Counted from the first letter of the stretch, positions 10,076 to 18,541 are shown. The stretch is 64,000 bases of DNA from Pseudoalteromonas sp. GCY (GCF_016695175.1 NZ_CP068023.1:2557501-2621500); one strand, 5' to 3'. Notes: a model not told the origin generated them from the sequence alone. Program-made: numbers and translations.

Positions 10076-11116
10076 TTAGAACAAATCTATATCAGAGCTC
10101 TCTTCCGGCGCTTCAATTTTATGCTCAGACAGCAACGCTTCGTAAAAGCAAAGCATATCGCGACCGTTATCTTTTGCGTAATAAAGCGCTTTGTCGGCGT
10201 TTTCAAGCACAGTGATGGGGAAATCATATGGGCTAATGCGAGACATTCCGACACTGACGGTGAGCTTTTTTACGAATGGGAAGTGGGTATTTCGTACCAG
10301 CTCCATAAACTCGTCCATCTTAGCTTTTATTGAATCGTAATCGGTTGGCTCAAAGACCAGTACAAATTCTTCACCACCGAAGCGAAACAATAAGTCTGTA
10401 GAGCGAAAAAACTGGCGCATACGCTGTGCTAATAACAGTAAAACCTCATCTCCGCATACATGTCCGTAGTTATCGTTTACTTTTTTAAAGTGATCGATAT
10501 CCATGATCGCAAGCCATGAGGTTGAACCTTTATGCACCGAGCGCACATCACCATGCCAAACCGTTTTATGTTGTTTGATAACTTGCTTTTCAATCAGTTG
10601 TTTTAAGCGCTTCTCAAACGTTTGACGATTCAGTAGTCCGGTGAGTTTATCGCGCTCGTTTTCGTGAAGAATAGTGAGGTAATTTTCAAAAATGCGGCAA
10701 AATGCATTAAGTAGTACTTGATCTGCACTCGACAACCCAGTGCTGATAACCGCTATCGCACCAACAGGCTTTTCCTGAAGGCTAATTGGCACCCAACGAT
10801 GCTCAATACCGTCCTTAGCTTGCACGGTGATAATGCAAGCTGATTGTAAACAAGAGATCAACTCTTTATCGGGCTCTTTAACTAGGCTTCGCTCTTCCCA
10901 ATCAAATTCCTTATCGGACAGTTTTCTTAGCAACAAGCTTCTCTCTATCGCGATCTCTCCAGGAACGAGCAGATCCTTATAAACAGCGACTTCTTTACAG
11001 CCTATGAACTCTTGAATAGTAGACACTAAGCTGTATTCGAGAGAGTCAACGTCTCTCGTTTTTGTTATTTTGATAACGGAATTTAGTAAATCTTCTTGCA
11101 TGTTCGACGCACTCAC
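10076..11116 (-). CDS. Diguanylate cyclase with N-terminal GAF-like domain
   Basis: The C-terminal ~170 residues form a GGDEF domain with an intact active-site GGEEF in the context FRFGGEEFVLVF, plus LAIMDIDHFKKVNDNYGH and the late ADKALYYAK motif, so c-di-GMP synthesis is expected. The N-terminal ~150 residues resemble a GAF sensor (KDGIEHRWVPISLQ, VGAIAVIS). There are no membrane segments, so it should be cytosolic. No RxxD-type inhibitory site is obvious before GGEEF. GTG at 11116 and ATG at 11101 are both possible starts. It stands alone between recC and an oxidoreductase. Confidence 0.88.
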   Translation of the reverse strand: MSASNMQEDLLNSVIKITKTRDVDSLEYSLVSTIQEFIGCKEVAVYKDLLVPGEIAIERSLLLRKLSDKEFDWEERSLVKEPDKELISCLQSACIITVQAKDGIEHRWVPISLQEKPVGAIAVISTGLSSADQVLLNAFCRIFENYLTILHENERDKLTGLLNRQTFEKRLKQLIEKQVIKQHKTVWHGDVRSVHKGSTSWLAIMDIDHFKKVNDNYGHVCGDEVLLLLAQRMRQFFRSTDLLFRFGGEEFVLVFEPTDYDSIKAKMDEFMELVRNTHFPFVKKLTVSVGMSRISPYDFPITVLENADKALYYAKDNGRDMLCFYEALLSEHKIEAPEESSDIDLF

Positions 11117-11347
11117 AACTGCATTGCTGGCATATTATTACACACTTAGCGAACAAATAAACTCCAAAGTACTCCTTTATTCCTATCAATGTTAAAAAAT
11201 AAGCTACAATCCAGTTGATTATTAATTAGCAAATACTTGAGGGTTAAACACTTAACTGCTCTCAAGCTTAATTGATAAAGATGACAACTTTTGCATCAAA
11301 AGTTTTCGCTTTACCACTGACGCCTGCTTTAAGCTTATGCAATGTAC

Positions 11348-11379
11348 AAAAAAATGCCAAACTTAAGTGTTTGGCATTT
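11348..11379 (-). terminator. Rho-independent terminator for the OYE gene
   Basis: An 11-bp perfect stem (11352-11362 with 11369-11379) and a 6-nt loop lie just past the 3' end of the minus-strand gene. The run of A on the + strand at the left gives a U-tract on the minus strand. Confidence 0.8.
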
Positions 11380-11406
11380 CTCTAAATTCATACTTATGGG
11401 TTGGTT

Positions 11407-12447
11407 TTAGTCTAATGTTGCGAGCATAGACTCATCATACTCTTTCACGGCTTGACCGGCTTTCACCTTCTCCACATAATCAGGATTGGCAATGAACGGT
11501 CTACCAATCGCCAATAAATCAAATTGTTGATTTTGAATCGCTTCTGCACCTGACGCTGCAGTGTAGCTCCCCACACCAACTAACGTTCCTTTATAGATGC
11601 TACGCAAATAAGCCGAGGCACTGCCGCCCAAATACTCAAACTCCATCGCGTCATCAAAGATACCCACGTGCAGATAGGCTAAGTTGCGACTGTTTAATGC
11701 CGAGATTAAGAAATCAAATACCGCTCTGTCTCTTTGGTCACCATCCATGTTGAAGTAAGCACCGGGTGACACTCTCAGACCCACTCTGTCGGCACCAATA
11801 CGATCGGCGACAGCATCGGTGACTTCCAAAGCAAATCGACTCATATTTTCTGGTGTTTGACCATACTCATCGGTACGCTGATTCGCGGCGTGATGTAAAA
11901 ACTGGTCAATTAAATAACCATTGGCACCGTGAATTTCCACTCCATCAAAGCCTGCTTCAATCGCGTTTGCTGCTGCTTGGGCATAATCGGCAACAAGTTG
12001 TGTGATTTCTTCCTGAGTTACCGCTTTAGGGATTTGATAGGTGAGTTCACGCATTCTTGGAACCGTACCCTCAACTCCAATAGCCGATGGTGCTAAGACT
12101 TCTCCGTCAAAGAAGTACGGGTGCGCAACACGCCCAACATGCCACAACTGTGCAAACATCTTGCCGCCTTCGGCATGTACAGCATCTGTTACTTTTTTCC
12201 ACCCTGCAATTTGTGCTTGTGTAAACAAACCTGGGGTATTCGGGTAGCCTTGCCCATCAGGGCGAATAATCGTCGCTTCACTAATGATTAATCCTGCTTT
12301 GGCTCGCTTAGCGTAGTACTTCATCATGTCATCGGTAGGCACTAAATCGTCGTCTGCCATACAGCGCGTCAATGGCGCCATCAAGATGCGATTATTGAGT
12401 GATATCGTGTTATTTAGCTTAACATTTTCAAAAAGTACCTGTGGCAT
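11407..12447 (-). CDS. Old yellow enzyme family NADH:flavin oxidoreductase (NemA-like)
   Basis: This 346-aa FMN enzyme of the alkene/ester reductase class has MAPLTRC at the N-terminus, QLWHVGR, the catalytic region GFDGVEIHGANGYLIDQFL with the paired His-Asn, and a C-terminal LLAIGRPFIANPD. Members reduce electrophilic alkenes, N-ethylmaleimide or nitro compounds with NADPH or NADH. The gene is divergent from a TetR regulator, an arrangement like nemRA, which points to induction by electrophiles. The promoter gap contains two matching palindromes. The substrate cannot be told from sequence. Confidence 0.93.
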   Translation of the reverse strand: MPQVLFENVKLNNTISLNNRILMAPLTRCMADDDLVPTDDMMKYYAKRAKAGLIISEATIIRPDGQGYPNTPGLFTQAQIAGWKKVTDAVHAEGGKMFAQLWHVGRVAHPYFFDGEVLAPSAIGVEGTVPRMRELTYQIPKAVTQEEITQLVADYAQAAANAIEAGFDGVEIHGANGYLIDQFLHHAANQRTDEYGQTPENMSRFALEVTDAVADRIGADRVGLRVSPGAYFNMDGDQRDRAVFDFLISALNSRNLAYLHVGIFDDAMEFEYLGGSASAYLRSIYKGTLVGVGSYTAASGAEAIQNQQFDLLAIGRPFIANPDYVEKVKAGQAVKEYDESMLATLD

Positions 12448-12463
12448 GCGTGTCTCTCCATAT

Positions 12464-12507
12464 TTGAATATACATTCAAGATAGGGATTCTTGAATCATT
12501 ATTCAAG
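12464..12507. promoter_or_regulatory. Paired palindromic operators between OYE gene and tetR
   Basis: Two copies of TTGAAT-N4-ATTCAA (12464-12479 and 12491-12506) have centres 27 bp apart in the divergent gap. The second extends to CTTGAAT/ATTCAAG. They lie next to the OYE start and are the obvious sites for the adjacent TetR repressor. Confidence 0.65.
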
Positions 12508-12603
12508 TTAAACCTTTACATTTTTTTCATTGTTATCAAAAATAGGGGTGAAGTATTGGTATAATGGCTACGTTTAAACACATTTGGTGCACTTAGGAAA
12601 TCG

Positions 12604-13182
12604 ATGAGAACAGCAGAGTTTGATAGAGAAACCGTACTGAGAAATGCCATGCAAGCATTTATGACTTATGGCTACAACAAAACCAGTATGCCCAAACTGA
12701 CCGAAGTAACCGGACTCCATCCAGGTTCAATTTACTGTGCATTCAAAAATAAAAAAGGATTGCTATTAGCTGCGATAGAACAATACCAGGCAGACAGACG
12801 AGTCCACTATCAACAGCTGTTTGAGAATAGCACCAGCCTTCGCTGTGCGCTTGAACGCTTTTTACAAGACCTGATCGGGGAATGTATGGGCGACGAGTCA
12901 AAAAAAGTGTGTTTGCTAACCAAGACTCTAAATGAGATTGGTGAGCAAGACATAGAAATTCAAACTACGTTGAGCGCGAATTTACAACAATTTGAATCAC
13001 TGATCAGACAACAGTTTTTAATTGCTTGGCCCGATAGTGAAGCATTAAGTGAAGATGAAGCCACAAAGAGAGCGCGTTTTTTTATTATGTCTGTCTTCGG
13101 TATTCGGACCTATGCTGCGACTCAGTGCGATAACTCACACCTAGATGCACTCGCAGAGAGGTTATTGGAAGTTTCTGTTTAA
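12604..13182 (+). CDS. TetR/AcrR family transcriptional repressor
   Basis: The N-terminal helix-turn-helix is clear (AFMTYGYNKTSMPKLTEVTGLHPGSIYCAFKNKKGLL) across residues ~15-60, followed by a ligand domain of ~130 residues. Length is 192 aa. It probably controls the divergent flavin oxidoreductase and itself through the paired palindromes. A Cys in the ligand domain (SKKVCLLTKT) and another at TQCD could sense electrophiles, but this is inference. Its stop overlaps the stop of the convergent downstream gene within TTAA. Confidence 0.9.
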   Translation: MRTAEFDRETVLRNAMQAFMTYGYNKTSMPKLTEVTGLHPGSIYCAFKNKKGLLLAAIEQYQADRRVHYQQLFENSTSLRCALERFLQDLIGECMGDESKKVCLLTKTLNEIGEQDIEIQTTLSANLQQFESLIRQQFLIAWPDSEALSEDEATKRARFFIMSVFGIRTYAATQCDNSHLDALAERLLEVSV

Positions 13183-13994
13183 AGGCGAGGGCTTTGTGCT
13201 TGGCTAAATTGCTGTTTAAACGTTTCGTGTAAACTTTTATCTATGTATTCGAGATGCCAGTCAATAAAACGCTCGTCCACCGTCAAGCCCGCCAATACAG
13301 AATTAACCGCCGCTAAAAACCTGCGTGTAACGGGTGTATCCCGACAAGCAATATGCCCAGTAATAAATGGAGCAAAACCACTAACCGCAATTGGTACGGG
13401 TTTTTCTGATGCATCTTGCGCGTGGTATGCAATAACCGAGGGATATTCAAGCAGCAACTCAAAACGCTCGCTCATCAACATAGAATACATTTGTGCTTCA
13501 TTTTCGCTGCCTTCTTTCACGTAGAGCTGATCTGCTGGCGTCTGCTGTATCATGGCATCGGCAATATCACCATATGAGCGCTCTTTTTCTACGCCCAACA
13601 ACCATTTGGGATGACTCGTTAACAATGCCTCTAGGTTTTGCTCGGTTTGTGTAGACAACAATTGCACGGAGGGTGCAGCAAAAACTTGTAACCCCAAAAA
13701 GTAAGTGGTCGGCTCTGAAAATAGCAATGTTTTACTGCGCGCTTTATTCACAACTAAGTTTCTAACGCACTCCCCTTCACCACCTGCAATATTTTTAAGC
13801 GCACGGTCAACACTGGCATCAGACTGTGTAATCTCAAATTGAGTTAATTGGCTTTGCAGATAGGAAAATACACGGCTTTCGGTTTGAACACCTTGAGAAG
13901 GGTTATTGTAAATTGTGATTGCTTGCGGCTGGGGCTGAGCGATTGAATAGTAGCAACAAAATAACAAACCAATTAGTATGACAAGTCTATTCAT
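13179..13994 (-). CDS. Periplasmic substrate-binding-like protein
   Basis: The 271-aa product has a signal peptide (MNRLVILIGLLFCCYYSIAQ). The body resembles a family 3 solute-binding fold: a middle segment on sensitive residues (RSKTLLFSEPTTYFLGLQVFA), then a second lobe with YPSVIAYHA and a C-terminal FIDWHLEYIDKSL. Such stand-alone proteins are frequent in Alteromonadales and often lack a matching permease; no ABC genes are nearby. The ligand is unknown. The gene is convergent with tetR and shares its stop region. Confidence 0.7.
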   Translation of the reverse strand: MNRLVILIGLLFCCYYSIAQPQPQAITIYNNPSQGVQTESRVFSYLQSQLTQFEITQSDASVDRALKNIAGGEGECVRNLVVNKARSKTLLFSEPTTYFLGLQVFAAPSVQLLSTQTEQNLEALLTSHPKWLLGVEKERSYGDIADAMIQQTPADQLYVKEGSENEAQMYSMLMSERFELLLEYPSVIAYHAQDASEKPVPIAVSGFAPFITGHIACRDTPVTRRFLAAVNSVLAGLTVDERFIDWHLEYIDKSLHETFKQQFSQAQSPRL

Positions 13995-14129
13995 TGATAC
14001 ATCCTTTTATTTCCCGTTGAAACGTGCCACACGCCGTTTGATATATAATGCAGAGTATACAACGAGAACAAGCCCAAGATAAATGAATCACCGAAATTGA
14101 TATCTATGGATACTTTTCACACAACACTG

Positions 14130-14531
14130 TTACTTTCGATATTTTTCATACAGAGAGTCAATTGAATATTCAAATAGCGCTTTTATATGATTTTTAGCCT
14201 CTGGAATTGAGACAAGCTCAAAATCGACGGAAACGGATTTACCACCAAAGAGTCCAAAAGTGGCTGGCTTAGACACAACATCCAAAGTCAGTAATCCGCT
14301 GTTATTTTCTATTGGTGTCAATTGGTAAGAGGCGCACTTACCGCCTTCATCGCCAAGTATAAAAAAGAACCCGCCACCTTCCCCAAGTGCCTCAAACAAT
14401 TCCAATTCTTTGTCCCAAGGGTAATGATCAATAACATCCCAAGCCTCACGATAAGATTGTAATTCTTTTTCATAATTGATGAGCTCAGTGCCACCGTCAC
14501 GATGTTGGTAATTGACTTTAACTCGCCTCAT
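14130..14531 (-). CDS. Small soluble protein, immunity-like, function unknown
   Basis: ATG at 14531 follows AAGGAAAG by about 5 nt, so I prefer it to the ATG at 14558; the product is 133 aa. It begins MRRVKVNYQHRDGG and is acidic, with a Gly-rich middle (LGEGGGFFFILGDEGG) and no signal or membrane segment. Small, single-domain, acidic proteins of this make-up are common immunity proteins of polymorphic toxins. It lies next to another such gene with no toxin visible. No family was recognised. Confidence 0.55.
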   Translation of the reverse strand: MRRVKVNYQHRDGGTELINYEKELQSYREAWDVIDHYPWDKELELFEALGEGGGFFFILGDEGGKCASYQLTPIENNSGLLTLDVVSKPATFGLFGGKSVSVDFELVSIPEAKNHIKALFEYSIDSLYEKYRK

Positions 14532-14613
14532 TAAACTTTCCTTATCCACTAACATCACATTTTTTGAGAATTTGCTGCCGTAGAAAAGCCTTCAGCAGCT
14601 TAGTTGACATACT

Positions 14614-15103
14614 CTACATTTGCGTTGCAAATACGTCATGTATTTTCTCTGGCGTTAGCTGGTTGAAATCACCGTCATGATAGCTTTCGACATATTCAAT
14701 AAAGGCGCTTGGAGTGGTAGTAATAGCTGACAGAAGCCAGCTCGAACCGTCATCTTCATCATTATTAAATTCTACTGCTCCTTGAGACCAAGTCGCTTCA
14801 TTATCAAGTCGCCAAATGCAAAATGTGACCTCTTCTATTTCGAAAGCCTCGTCATTCAGTACTTCCAACAGCTCTGTTGGCACTCCCTCGTACATCCCCG
14901 GCCATACATCGTACTCTTCTTGAGCATGAGGGCTAACTTCCGATTCATGATCGAACCCCTTGATAAGGATCGACTCGTCTTTGATCACGACAACAATATT
15001 GTCGCCGCCCCCCATTTTCGTAAGTCGCGATATCAATACCAGCAACCCAATTTTCGGTATAAGTAAAACAGCGCAAATACTCGTCATCAGAGATTTCAAG
15101 ATC
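14614..15103 (-). pseudogene. Frameshifted immunity-like gene (G6 tract)
   Basis: The frame downstream of 15008 encodes a soluble acidic protein (GGGDNIVVVIKDES, IKGFDHESEVSPHA, WPGMYEGVP, FCIWRLDNEATW, WLLSA). Read upstream in its own frame it gives an odd hydrophobic N-terminus from a TTG. If one G is removed from the six-base run at 15008-15013, the frame continues upstream as RCFTYTENWVAGIDIATYE, which fits the same protein style much better. That frame then meets a stop at 15104-15106, so the true N-terminus is also missing or shifted. I take it as a decayed gene, or a sequencing slip in the homopolymer. Confidence 0.55.
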
Positions 15104-15272
15104 TTAAGTTTTACAATTGTTCTAAATAAGGCACATGTGGCAGGGTAAATCGCTTACCACCTACCTCAAATTCGTTTGGCTGTGCTGTCTGCAACTCTAA
15201 CCGATAATCTAAGGCTAAATTGCACAAGCAAAGATATTTTAAATAAAAATGACGTAAACCAGAATGGCTTTT

Positions 15273-15341
15273 GAAGATGCGATGTATTTAGGAAATAAAA
15301 ACGAAGTTTAGGGTTTCCATAGCCCCAGAATGTCCCCAAAA
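15273..15341 (+). pseudogene. Remnant 3' end of a second integrase outside attL
   Basis: The + strand reads MYLGNKNEV, a stop, then SPRMSPK. This aligns with the last ~20 residues of the resident prophage integrase (KYLGFED...IPKMSPK), including the DNA string CCCCAGAATGTCCCCAAAA against CCCCAAAATGTCCCCAAAA. The following ~40 bp (GTGATTGATTT...) also match the sequence between int and attR. It marks an older element once inserted at the same tRNA gene. Confidence 0.6.
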
Positions 15342-15384
15342 GTACAATCAGCTTTTAGTAGGTGATTGATTTGAATAAAGAAGG

Positions 15385-15412
15385 AATGGCGGAGAGAGAG
15401 GGAGTCGAACCC
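15385..15412. other. attL of the prophage
   Basis: This 28-bp string is identical to 29844-29871 and corresponds to the 3' end of tRNA-Ser (CCA, acceptor strand and T-arm). It bounds the prophage on the left; similarity extends imperfectly a further ~30 bp outward. Confidence 0.88.
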
Positions 15413-15523
15413 CAAAAACCAATATAAACACCCCTACATACCGCGCCATATCTACGTTTTAGATTTTAGCAGTGGATATGTTGGGGTATGTTTTTCTCTG
15501 AGATAGCCCCAAAATGTCCCCAA

Positions 15524-15679
15524 TTATTTCAGTGCGTCATCCAGCGCCGAAACCAGCTCGTCATCCAGCTTATTTGTTGACTTGCTTGCCAAGTGCTTGG
15601 CGGTCGATAGGCACACTCGTTTGATAAATGCCTCGGTTGCCAGTTTAGTCAGCAGATACTTCCCGATTGATGTTAACAC
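15524..15679 (-). CDS. Small prophage protein, last gene of the late string
   Basis: A 51-aa protein begins at GTG 15679, preceded by GGAGG with 7 nt spacing inside the previous gene, which it overlaps by 7 bp. It is rich in Lys, Leu and Ala (IGKYLLTKLATEAFIKRV) and ends with an acidic amphipathic helix (KLDDELVSALDDAL). There is no strong TM segment. Its place after the putative virion genes and beside a TM/coiled-coil protein suggests a lysis or accessory role, but nothing identifies it. It was too short for routine gene calling. Confidence 0.65.
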   Translation of the reverse strand: MLTSIGKYLLTKLATEAFIKRVCLSTAKHLASKSTNKLDDELVSALDDALK

Positions 15680-15834
15680 TTTCTGTCCTCCAGCTTGGTT
15701 AGTCGCTCTTTGATTGATTTCAACTCTTCCTTGAATGTGTCTTTAATCCATTTCACATCCGTTTTGATGGTGGCAATAGTGGCAATGCCCACCCCTGCCT
15801 GAATTAATATGCCTAGTAATGCGCTATCGGTCAT
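15673..15834 (-). CDS. Small TM plus coiled-coil phage protein (holin/XhlA-like)
   Basis: A 53-aa protein starts at ATG 15834, 2 bp after the stop of the preceding gene and behind GAGGT. The N-terminal half is hydrophobic (LLGILIQAGVGIATIATI). The C-terminal half is a heptad-like charged helix (DVKWIKDTFKEELKSIKERLTKLED). This layout resembles small phage lysis accessory proteins of the XhlA kind and fits the two short lysis genes known from PM2, but the assignment is by shape only. It overlaps the following 51-aa gene. Confidence 0.7.
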   Translation of the reverse strand: MTDSALLGILIQAGVGIATIATIKTDVKWIKDTFKEELKSIKERLTKLEDRKC

Positions 15835-15836
15835 GA

Positions 15837-16217
15837 TTACCTCGCTTGCACGGTTGCTACGGTTTGTGGTGAGACCCCACCGTCTAACAACACCTGATAC
15901 TCAGGCCGCAGCCTCATTTCAGCATCAAAAATGGTGTCCACCAATGCCTGATTTTTAGGGTTCAGCTTGATAACCGCTTCCAGCCACAGCTCATCTTTGA
16001 CCTTGTAACTAAAATCCAGTTTTGATTTATCAAGGAAAAAGCCCGCCCATGCTCGTTCAATATCATGCGAGCCGTTCGCCTGAAATTGCAGTTTGGCCAG
16101 CAGATTCCCGAGCGGTTCGGTAAATGATTTTGAGCCGCTATTGATGTATTGGTAAATGTAGTAAACACCCCCAATAGTGAGCAACAGACTCAGGTTTTTG
16201 CTAATGAAGTTACCCAT
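15837..16217 (-). CDS. Putative virion membrane protein
   Basis: ATG 16217 is chosen over the upstream in-frame start at 16271 because it follows GTGGGGA by a few bases and overlaps the previous gene by only 8 bp. The 126-aa product has one N-terminal TM segment (LSLLLTIGGVYYIYQYI) and then a soluble, mixed-charge domain (FLDKSKLDFSYKVKDELWLEAVIKL). It lies in the late gene block after the peptidoglycan-hydrolase-like gene. PM2 has a membrane protein of similar size (P6, ~14 kDa), but homology was not tested. Confidence 0.72.
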   Translation of the reverse strand: MGNFISKNLSLLLTIGGVYYIYQYINSGSKSFTEPLGNLLAKLQFQANGSHDIERAWAGFFLDKSKLDFSYKVKDELWLEAVIKLNPKNQALVDTIFDAEMRLRPEYQVLLDGGVSPQTVATVQAR

Positions 16218-16674
16218 AGAATCCCCACTGAAAACCGCGCTGAATTTCACCCATAGAGTACGGCTGCTCACCGTTTTCCATTTGAATCATAGCCTCAATC
16301 ACCCGCGGGTATTCGCTATCATCCAGTGTTTTGTTGCTGTCCACATTGGCTCTGCTCGACACGAACGCGATATATCCTGCCGTGTCATTCTCATTGGGTG
16401 GAGCCCATCTGCTAATAATGTCGCTGACATTTCGAATATCGTATTTATGCGCATAGGTTCGCAGAATGCGAGCAGCGGCACGAATACCATGCTCAGCGGT
16501 TTCAAAAATGGCAAAACGGCCATCACTGCCCACTAACCCAACCCAATTTTCACCCGCTTCAATATTCAGCGGATTGTTGTTGCGGATACCCCGCGCAGCT
16601 TGTTGCGTTGTCATATATACCCCTATTCCCAAAACGATTAATGCGGTGATGATGTGTGTAGTGTCGAGTCGCAT
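16210..16674 (-). CDS. Virion-associated peptidoglycan hydrolase-like protein
   Basis: The 154-aa product has an N-terminal TM (HIITALIVLGIGVYM). A domain follows that opens RGIRNNNPLNIEAGENWVG and continues GRFAIFETAEHGIRAAARIL, ISRWAPPNENDT and YIAFVSS. This domain is found in structural proteins and tail lysins of many phages and is thought to cleave or bind peptidoglycan during entry. A TM anchor suits a phage with an internal membrane. It is joined to the spike-like gene by a TAATG overlap and shares 8 bp with the next gene. Confidence 0.75.
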   Translation of the reverse strand: MRLDTTHIITALIVLGIGVYMTTQQAARGIRNNNPLNIEAGENWVGLVGSDGRFAIFETAEHGIRAAARILRTYAHKYDIRNVSDIISRWAPPNENDTAGYIAFVSSRANVDSNKTLDDSEYPRVIEAMIQMENGEQPYSMGEIQRGFQWGFYG

Positions 16675-17717
16675 TAAGCCCGCTCCTCAAGAATTTGCAC
16701 ATCACCCAACGAAAGCAGCGCATCTTGATTGGTGAACACCGATTCAAAATACATCACCGATGGTGTGAAATTGGCGTGGCCGTTTTCAATTGCGGTCGTT
16801 TTTGGTGGTGATACACAGGCCATAAATAGCCGATGCCACCCCTTAGATAACGTGACACTTAACGTTTTATCGCCATAAGGCCAGTTCGTATCCCCCTCAG
16901 GTGTTGGCGCTTTCGAGGTGTTTACACTTCGGTCATATTTGAACAGCGTCAGCGTCTCCGTGTTAATATCTCCAACCGTTGCCCAAATCCCAGCTTCGTA
17001 CACCCCACTCCCAGCCTCCGTCCACGGATAGGTTTTAACCGTGTCATCTATCTTCAAGTCAAACGGTGTGTTGTCCAGCTCATCAGGAATAAACACATCG
17101 AAGTAAGGTACGCTTTCGCCCTCTAACTGTGAGCGTGTATATGGCCTGTCATTGTTATGACTTAACCATTTCGAGACATAGGGAAGTTGAATGCTTTGGG
17201 ATTGAAACACGCGCTTGTTTTCGGCTGAGATAAAATAGTAAATATCACCGAAGTTTGTGAGCTCAATCTCAGAACCACCTTTGAATAGCCGCCCATTTTT
17301 TACTGAACCATAATCCCCCGTCATATCATCACCGCCAATCCAAATGTCAAAGGGCGCTTGTAGCATAGCGCGCAGCCGTGGCGGGTCAAAATCCATGAGC
17401 TTGTTTACTCCTGGTCTTGTTGGTACGGTATACGATGATATTACGGATGCACGCTCAGGCTGTGGAGTGTATCCATACTTATACTTTCCAACCCATACTG
17501 TCACCCGCATATCTCGCTCAGCATACAAATATAGCGATGCGTAATGTATGTCGGCTAGGTTAATCCCTTGTACAACATCACTATCCAAAACAGCCTCGCC
17601 GCTCTTATTGAACATTTTCACTCTTAACCCAAGCGACGAGCGAACAACAGCAAACGCACTACCCTCATTGTTGATTTCCCATACATCCCCCGCCTTTAAC
17701 ACGTTATTCATCAACAT
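16674..17717 (-). CDS. Putative receptor-binding spike protein (P1-like)
   Basis: ATG 17717 overlaps the preceding TGA (TGATG), giving 347 aa; PM2 spike P1 is about 335 aa. The protein is beta-rich with no TM segment and few Cys. It has Trp/Tyr/Gly-rich stretches (WVGKYKYGYTPQPE, FDIWIGGDDMTGDYGSV, PYFDVFIPDEL, LSKGWHRLFMACVS) that suit stacked beta domains. Position next to the large P10-like membrane protein supports a vertex role. Spike proteins diverge fast, so sequence similarity to PM2 P1 may be absent; the call rests on size, composition and place. Confidence 0.62.
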   Translation of the reverse strand: MLMNNVLKAGDVWEINNEGSAFAVVRSSLGLRVKMFNKSGEAVLDSDVVQGINLADIHYASLYLYAERDMRVTVWVGKYKYGYTPQPERASVISSYTVPTRPGVNKLMDFDPPRLRAMLQAPFDIWIGGDDMTGDYGSVKNGRLFKGGSEIELTNFGDIYYFISAENKRVFQSQSIQLPYVSKWLSHNNDRPYTRSQLEGESVPYFDVFIPDELDNTPFDLKIDDTVKTYPWTEAGSGVYEAGIWATVGDINTETLTLFKYDRSVNTSKAPTPEGDTNWPYGDKTLSVTLSKGWHRLFMACVSPPKTTAIENGHANFTPSVMYFESVFTNQDALLSLGDVQILEERA

Positions 17718-18541
17718 CAATTAGCCCTCATCATTGCTACGGCCATACCCATGCCACCTAAACCCAACATGACGTACATCATGGTTTTGTTGGTGCTGAT
17801 TGCGAGTTGTTGACCATCCGAGCGCGTGGAGTGGTCTGCGAACTGCAATGCCTGTTTATGCGCCAAAATAGTTTGGTCGCTGGCGTCTTTGTATGCGTCC
17901 TGCGTTGCTGTAATTACCTGCGCCCCCAAATCCTTTGCTAAGTTTGAAGCGTTATCCATGGAATACACAGCAACGTCTGTCATGCGTGCATTTGCATTGT
18001 CGGCGGCATCAATTGATAGGCCAGCGAGTTGCGCCGAGTTATCCATTGCGTAACTGGCAACGTCAGTAATTCGTGCGTTTGCATCCCCTATCGCACCAAT
18101 CGTTGTATTTAGCGTGTCACCAGCAAAACCAATAACATCGCTATTGATACCAGCAGACAGCCCCAACATCTCACGCGCTAAATCGCCATTTTCTGCGATC
18201 GCATCTCGCGTTAGTGAGTTTTGTGCGTTGATACTGTCACCCGCAATGTTTCGGGTCATTGACAGTGCATCGCCCGCGAAATCTAGTGAGTCGCGATTTA
18301 CATTCCCTGCAAAATCAAACCCGTCTCGGGTCATATTGCCTGCAGCATCAAAACCCGCGATATTTGCATCAACCAACCCCGCACCTAGTGACTCAATTGC
18401 GCTAACTAAGCCGCCGTCAGTCATGTTGTACGTGTTGCCGCTGCCGTTTGTGATAAAGCCGTTATTGTCACCCTGAACACCAATACTCGTACTGGTGTTA
18501 TTGGTGGTTTGGCGTGATGTACTTCTGGATTTACTACCCAT
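17717..18541 (-). CDS. Repetitive virion protein with C-terminal TM (P10-like)
   Basis: The 274-aa product starts with a Ser/Thr/Asn-rich segment. A long region of short irregular repeats follows, built on Asp-Ala-Gly and FAGD (DFAGNVNRDSLDFAGDALS, IGFAGDTLN, DANARITDVASYAMDN, DNANARMTDVAVYSMDN). It ends in a TM helix (TMMYVMLGLGGMGMAVAMM). A helical stalk anchored in the internal membrane is a plausible reading. PM2 P10 is a virion protein of similar mass (~29 kDa). It overlaps the upstream gene by 8 bp and the spike-like gene by 1 bp. Confidence 0.66.
   Translation of the reverse strand: MGSKSRSTSRQTTNNTSTSIGVQGDNNGFITNGSGNTYNMTDGGLVSAIESLGAGLVDANIAGFDAAGNMTRDGFDFAGNVNRDSLDFAGDALSMTRNIAGDSINAQNSLTRDAIAENGDLAREMLGLSAGINSDVIGFAGDTLNTTIGAIGDANARITDVASYAMDNSAQLAGLSIDAADNANARMTDVAVYSMDNASNLAKDLGAQVITATQDAYKDASDQTILAHKQALQFADHSTRSDGQQLAISTNKTMMYVMLGLGGMGMAVAMMRAN

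Noticed and set aside
13179-13994. The orphan binding proteins at 13179 and 57468 as part of ABC transporters
   Set aside because: No permease or ATPase gene lies near either one.
15136-15300. Minus-strand open stretch ending FTLPHVPYLEQL beside the broken immunity-like gene
   Set aside because: It looks protein-like for ~55 codons but has no start codon, and part of it overlaps the integrase remnant on the other strand. It may be a gene fragment but the support is too weak to annotate.
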